Part shown: piece after piece, positions 6,033 through 9,759 of the stretch
How positions within the stretch are numbered: position 1 is the first letter of the stretch
How the letters are laid out: every line of letters begins with the position of its first letter
DNA from: an uncultured Clostridia bacterium
GTDB lineage: Bacteria > Bacillota_I > Bacilli_A > RF39 > UBA660
Assembly: GCA_948433815.1 (NCBI GenBank)
Contig: CAOJDZ010000011.1
Span: 1 to 9,759 of the forward strand
Direction of reading: 5' to 3'
DNA: 9,759 nt
Made by a program: the position numbers and the translations under genes
The notes under the pieces: model-generated
Database searches by the model: none
Seen by the model: the letters and a program-made list of their open reading frames with translations, nothing else
What the model was told of the DNA's origin: nothing

Positions 6033-9000
6033 TTATTTAAACAAATTTTTTATTCTTGTCCAAAGTGTTATTTTCTCTTCTTTTTCTTCTTCTTTTTCTT
6101 TTTCTTCTACTTCTTTTACACCTTCTATATTTAAAATAAATTTTGTATTTCCTTTAGTGTTTTCGTTTTTCATAGTAAAAGTTTCATAAGATTCACTTAA
6201 GTCAATTAATGCTTTTAATCTTTTTTCTGTGGTTTTTACTTTACTATTTACTAAATTATTTATTTTAGTTATTCCTTCAGTATTAAATGTTTTTATCCCT
6301 GTGTATAGTTCATTACTTCCTTTATATAATGAATCTATTCCTAATTTTAATTCTCCAGTTTTTTCAGTTAATATTTTGACTCCATCACTTAACTGTTTTG
6401 TTCCATTTGATATTTGTTTACTTCCATTTTCAAGTTCTGTTAAATATTTTTCTAGATTGTTAATAACTGGTTCAATAGTAGTGGCTAGTGTTGATATTTT
6501 TGTAATGGTTTCGTTATTTTTTGTTAATAAATTAATGATATTAGCATCTTTTATAGGATCTAAATTGTTTATAGTTTGTTCATTAGCAGTTATTAACATA
6601 TTTAATTCATTTGTATTTAATCCTGTTAATAAGTTTTTAGTTCCTTGTAAATTTTTTAATATTTCTTTTAAACCTTCATCGATTTTGCCAGCGCCTATAT
6701 TTAAGTTTTCTAAACTACTAAGTACTGTTTGTAGATTATCGTATATTAATTTTGTGCCTTCATTAATTTTGCCAGTACCATCTACTAAAGTTAAAGCACC
6801 TTCTTCTATTTTATTTATTGAATCTTGTAACAATTCTACTTCGCTATATAAAGAGTTCATTTTATCAAATATTTTTAAATCTTCTTTATCTATCAATTTA
6901 GGAGTAACTACAGAATATATAGTTGGTAATTCAAATTTAGTGCTTTCTAACTCTATAGTTATTTCATTGAAACTTTTTAGTTCTTCTAACTTTAAACTTT
7001 CATAGAGGCCTGGAGAAGATAATCCTATAACTATATTGTCTTTTCCATTGTTAATAACTTTACCGTTATTAACAATTACACTTTTATTATTATCACCTTT
7101 GATTATTAATCCAGTAGAGATTAAAAATGGTGTGTATAATTCTTCGTATTTTCCATTTATTAATACTCTGTGTAAATCTGTATTTGTATAAGTTATTTTT
7201 ATTTTAAAGTTTCCTTTTTTTCCTATTATATTATTTAATTCTTTTTCTTCATTATCTTGATAGTACTTTATATTTATTTTTATAGGTAATTCTTTATTAG
7301 AAGTTCCTTTATAATAAATATCATTTCCTTTATTTTCCCAAGTTATTTTTGTTCCATCAATTTTAAAATTTTCTTTTCCGTTTATATTTAATATGTTAAG
7401 TAAGTCTGTTTCATCTTTTATTTCTTCTTCTGAATCACTTATTAAATGTTCGTTAACTATTATGCTTTTTACTGTTCCATCATTTTTTAACATACCATAT
7501 ACTGTCTCATCTTTAGTTAATGCTTGTATTGGCAGGCTATAGCAAGTTACTGCGGTTATTATAAATAAACACGCGATTTTTTTTATATTTTTCATTTCTT
7601 TCACATCCTTTTTCATTCCTAATGTAGTTTTTATAATTAATTTATCAAATATTAATAGTATAGATGGTAATACAAATATTACGACTATCATACTTATTAT
7701 TGCACCTCTTGATATAAGTGTGCAAAGTGAACTTATCATCTCTAAGTCAGAGTAAACTCCTACTCCAAAAGTTGCTCCAAAGAAGCATAGACCACTTACT
7801 AGAATAGAACCTATACATGTGTTTAAAGTTTCTTTTATAGAAGATTGTTTTACTAGTCCTTTTTTTCTGTTTTTAATGTATGTTGTAGTCATTAAAATAG
7901 CGTAGTCAATAGTTGCACCTAGTTGTATAGTTCCTAATACAATTGGAGCGACAAATGGTAAACTTATTCCACTAAAGTATGGAATCGACATATTAATAAA
8001 TATGGCAAACTCAATTACTAATATTAATAATATAGGTAAACTTATTGATTTTAGTACGAATAACATAATTAGTAAAATACATATAATGCTTGAAGAGTTA
8101 ACATTTTTAAAATCAGTATCAGTTATTTTTATTAAGTCTTTCATTAATGGTCCTTCTCCAGCAAGAATTGCATTTTCATCATATTTATTAATTATTTTAT
8201 TTATTTCATCTACTTGATCATTTAACTCATCACTAGCAATTTCGTATAATGAATTTATTAATACCATTTGATAATTATCGCTTTTAAATATCTCTATTAT
8301 TTCTTTACTTAATAAGTCTTCTGGTATTCCAATGCTTTCTAGTTTATTAAAAGATAGTACAAAGTCAATGCCGTTAAGTTTTTCTATTTCATTTAACATA
8401 TTATTTAAATCATAATTAGATGTTTTTTTGTCTACTAATATTATTTCTGGAGATACTATGTTAAATTTATCTTTTAAGTTTTGATTTGCGACTATGCTGT
8501 CTAAATTTTTGGGAAGGCTTTCATCTAATTTGTAATATACATCTACTTTTGAATTTGCTAGATAAGCAGGGATTATTAGAATTAGAAAAATAGCGAATAT
8601 TGCTTTGTTATGTTTAATTATAAAATTATTTAATTTTTTAAAATTTGGTAGTATGCTTTTATGTTTCGTTTTTTCTATTAGGTTGTCACAGATAAGTAGC
8701 AAACTAGGAAATACTGTTAATACGCATATAACTCCTAATAAAACTCCTTTAGCCATTACTAATCCTAGGTCAGTTCCCAAAGTTAATTTCATTGTACATA
8801 ATACTAAGAACCCGGCAATTGTTGTTAAAGAACTTCCTACCACTGAAGTAAATGTTATATGAATGGCTTCACTCATAGCGGTTAGTTTATTATCTGTGTT
8901 CTTTTTTGCATTTTCATAGGCGTGATATAAGAATATTGAAAAATCTGTAGTGACTCCTAGTTGAAGTACTGCGACTAGTGCTTTAGTTATATACGAGATA

Positions 9001-9665
9001 CTTCCAAATAAGAAGTTTGTTCCTAAGTTAAATAATATTGAAATTCCTATATTTATAAGTAATATAAATGGCACTACGTATGAATCTAGTGAAATTTCCA
9101 ATACTATTATGCAAAGTATTACTGCGATTATAATGTAAATAAATATCTCTGTTTCTGATAAGTTCATTGTATCTAATACCATCGCACTCATGCCACCTAC
9201 TTTGGTTTTATCATTAGTTAATGCTTTTATTTCTTCTACTGCTTTTAATGTTTCTTCTGATGAAGTTCCGTTCTCAAAAGTTATTAACATTAAGTCTGAA
9301 GTACCTTTATTTATTTTATTTCTTATATCTTCGGGCAGTATTTCTATAGGAATATTAGTTCCCACTATGTCATAAGTGGTTACTACTTTATCTACGCTTT
9401 CTATTTTTTTGATATTTTTTTCTAGATTTAATATTTCAGAAGGTGGCATGTTTTCTATTATAGATACTGAAAATGCACCTATGTTAAATTCATCTGTTAA
9501 AATATTCTGTCCTTTTATTGTTTCAATGTTTTCTGGTAAATAAACTAGAATATCATAGTTAATCTTTGTAGTTATCATCCCTATAATTGCTGGAATAATA
9601 AGAATGATTGTTAAGATTATAATTTTTATTCTGTTTTCACAAATTTTATCACTTAGTTTTTTCAT
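6033..9665 (-). CDS. MMPL/RND-family transporter fused to a secreted YhgE/Pip-like partner
   Basis: This 1210-residue membrane protein has two parts. Residues 1-683 are a full MMPL-type RND transporter: TM1 (14-32), an outer loop, TM2-6 (about 174-327), TM7 (354-370), a second outer loop and TM8-12 (about 525-673). Each half carries the RND aspartate motif (LGVTTDFSIFLYHAYE with Asp241; LGATIDYAILMTTTY with Asp587), so proton-driven transport is likely. Residues 691-716 look like a new signal peptide (basic start, hydrophobic core, PIQA before LTKDE). After it come KDETVYGMLKNDGTVKSI, a beta-rich domain (about 760-925), helical repeats with GT/GS-xx-L-xx-G spacing (about 945-1125), then FILNIEGVKEV, a Glu/Lys tail and ITLWTRIKNLF. 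From general knowledge this second part is normally a separate protein encoded next to the transporter. I chose ATG at 9665 because GGGAGG lies nine bases upstream; the first ATG (9692) has none. The substrate is unknown. Confidence 0.88.
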   Translation of the reverse strand: MKKLSDKICENRIKIIILTIILIIPAIIGMITTKINYDILVYLPENIETIKGQNILTDEFNIGAFSVSIIENMPPSEILNLEKNIKKIESVDKVVTTYDIVGTNIPIEILPEDIRNKINKGTSDLMLITFENGTSSEETLKAVEEIKALTNDKTKVGGMSAMVLDTMNLSETEIFIYIIIAVILCIIVLEISLDSYVVPFILLINIGISILFNLGTNFLFGSISYITKALVAVLQLGVTTDFSIFLYHAYENAKKNTDNKLTAMSEAIHITFTSVVGSSLTTIAGFLVLCTMKLTLGTDLGLVMAKGVLLGVICVLTVFPSLLLICDNLIEKTKHKSILPNFKKLNNFIIKHNKAIFAIFLILIIPAYLANSKVDVYYKLDESLPKNLDSIVANQNLKDKFNIVSPEIILVDKKTSNYDLNNMLNEIEKLNGIDFVLSFNKLESIGIPEDLLSKEIIEIFKSDNYQMVLINSLYEIASDELNDQVDEINKIINKYDENAILAGEGPLMKDLIKITDTDFKNVNSSSIICILLIMLFVLKSISLPILLILVIEFAIFINMSIPYFSGISLPFVAPIVLGTIQLGATIDYAILMTTTYIKNRKKGLVKQSSIKETLNTCIGSILVSGLCFFGATFGVGVYSDLEMISSLCTLISRGAIISMIVVIFVLPSILLIFDKLIIKTTLGMKKDVKEMKNIKKIACLFIITAVTCYSLPIQALTKDETVYGMLKNDGTVKSIIVNEHLISDSEEEIKDETDLLNILNINGKENFKIDGTKITWENKGNDIYYKGTSNKELPIKINIKYYQDNEEKELNNIIGKKGNFKIKITYTNTDLHRVLINGKYEELYTPFLISTGLIIKGDNNKSVIVNNGKVINNGKDNIVIGLSSPGLYESLKLEELKSFNEITIELESTKFELPTIYSVVTPKLIDKEDLKIFDKMNSLYSEVELLQDSINKIEEGALTLVDGTGKINEGTKLIYDNLQTVLSSLENLNIGAGKIDEGLKEILKNLQGTKNLLTGLNTNELNMLITANEQTINNLDPIKDANIINLLTKNNETITKISTLATTIEPVINNLEKYLTELENGSKQISNGTKQLSDGVKILTEKTGELKLGIDSLYKGSNELYTGIKTFNTEGITKINNLVNSKVKTTEKRLKALIDLSESYETFTMKNENTKGNTKFILNIEGVKEVEEKEKEEEKEEKITLWTRIKNLFK
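7593..7612 (-). promoter_or_regulatory. Internal ribosome binding site and start at the fusion junction
   Basis: AAAAGGA (7612-7606) lies ten bases before the in-frame ATG at 7593-7595 (residue 691), directly before the internal signal-peptide-like segment. It looks like the old start of a separate partner gene and might still give a shorter secreted product of about 520 residues. Confidence 0.45.
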
Positions 9666-9674
9666 TTGTTTTTT

Positions 9675-9680
9675 CCTCCC
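9675..9680 (-). promoter_or_regulatory. Ribosome binding site of the MMPL fusion gene
   Basis: GGGAGG lies nine bases before the ATG at 9665 and is the reason for choosing that start over the ATG nine codons upstream, which has only A-rich sequence before it. Confidence 0.7.
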
Positions 9681-9720
9681 ATCAAGAAACATTTTATGCT
9701 TTTTTTACTAAATAACCACA

Positions 9721-9750
9721 AACATAACACTGTAATCGTATGATAAGCAA
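9721..9750 (-). promoter_or_regulatory. Weak candidate promoter of the MMPL fusion gene
   Basis: On the minus strand TTGCTT (9745-9750) and TATGTT (9721-9726) are 18 bases apart, and TGT precedes the -10. Each hexamer fits the consensus only in part. The window ends nine bases further on, so the true promoter or a preceding gene may lie outside. Confidence 0.28.
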
Positions 9751-9759
9751 CAAATGTAT

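Noticed and set aside
6054..6124. CTT/TTC-rich low-complexity stretch as a possible repeat array
   Set aside because: It encodes the Glu/Lys-rich tail of the MMPL fusion; there are no spacers or regular repeat units, so it is not a CRISPR or tandem array.
6229..7005. 258-codon open frame on the plus strand
   Set aside because: It is wholly antisense to the C-terminal half of the MMPL fusion, has a Phe/Ser/Val-rich composition typical of the complement of Lys/Asn-rich coding DNA, and has no ribosome binding site.
8002..9375. Plus-strand frames at 8002-8217, 8605-8862 and 9190-9375
   Set aside because: All are short, antisense to the transporter, and show no family-like features or start signals.
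1..9759. tRNA, rRNA, CRISPR array, insertion sequence or integrase site
   Set aside because: None was seen: no cloverleaf-like segments, no regularly spaced repeats, no transposase-like protein and no terminal inverted repeats.

Overview
The window is AT-rich DNA (by eye a little over a quarter G+C) from a bacterium that uses the standard code: UGA ends the holin-like gene and every tryptophan codon checked is UGG, which argues against a UGA=Trp mycoplasma. AGGAGG-type ribosome binding sites, TG-extended -10 boxes, short U-tailed terminators and a peptidoglycan hydrolase suggest a walled, low-GC member of the Bacillota (Clostridia or a Bacilli lineage such as those seen in gut metagenomes). 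This placement is inference; there is no rRNA or other phylogenetic marker here.

Layout, left to right. The 3' end of an unrecognised plus-strand gene (1-186) converges on minus-strand genes that fill the rest. A roughly 315-base gap (187-500) holds a terminator-like hairpin, two further hairpins and a short start-less coding-like strip. Next comes a two-gene operon read leftward: a membrane-anchored protein with a probable thioredoxin-like domain (2851-3651), overlapped by 8 bases by a complete phosphoketolase gene (525-2858). It has its own extended -10 promoter and ends in a terminator. Upstream lies a second operon: a small holin-like membrane protein (4423-4743) joined by an ATGA overlap to an M23 endopeptidase with no signal peptide (3737-4426). 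This is the arrangement of a phage lysis cassette, but no other phage gene is visible. Next is a J-domain protein with a long unrecognised C-terminal region (4852-5946), preceded by its own promoter and an 18-bp perfect palindrome. Last is a 1210-residue protein (6033-9665) that joins a complete 12-TM MMPL/RND transporter to a secreted YhgE/Pip-like partner that, to my knowledge, is normally a separate protein.

How the genes fit together. Phosphoketolase gives acetyl-phosphate from sugar phosphates, so the organism probably ferments sugars through a phosphoketolase route. The holin-like protein and M23 enzyme form one wall-lysis unit. The MMPL fusion looks like a self-contained envelope export or envelope-maintenance machine. 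I see no sequence evidence that the four units act together; each seems to be its own transcription unit. The observations most worth following are the MMPL-partner fusion with its retained internal start and signal peptide, and the orphan lysis cassette.
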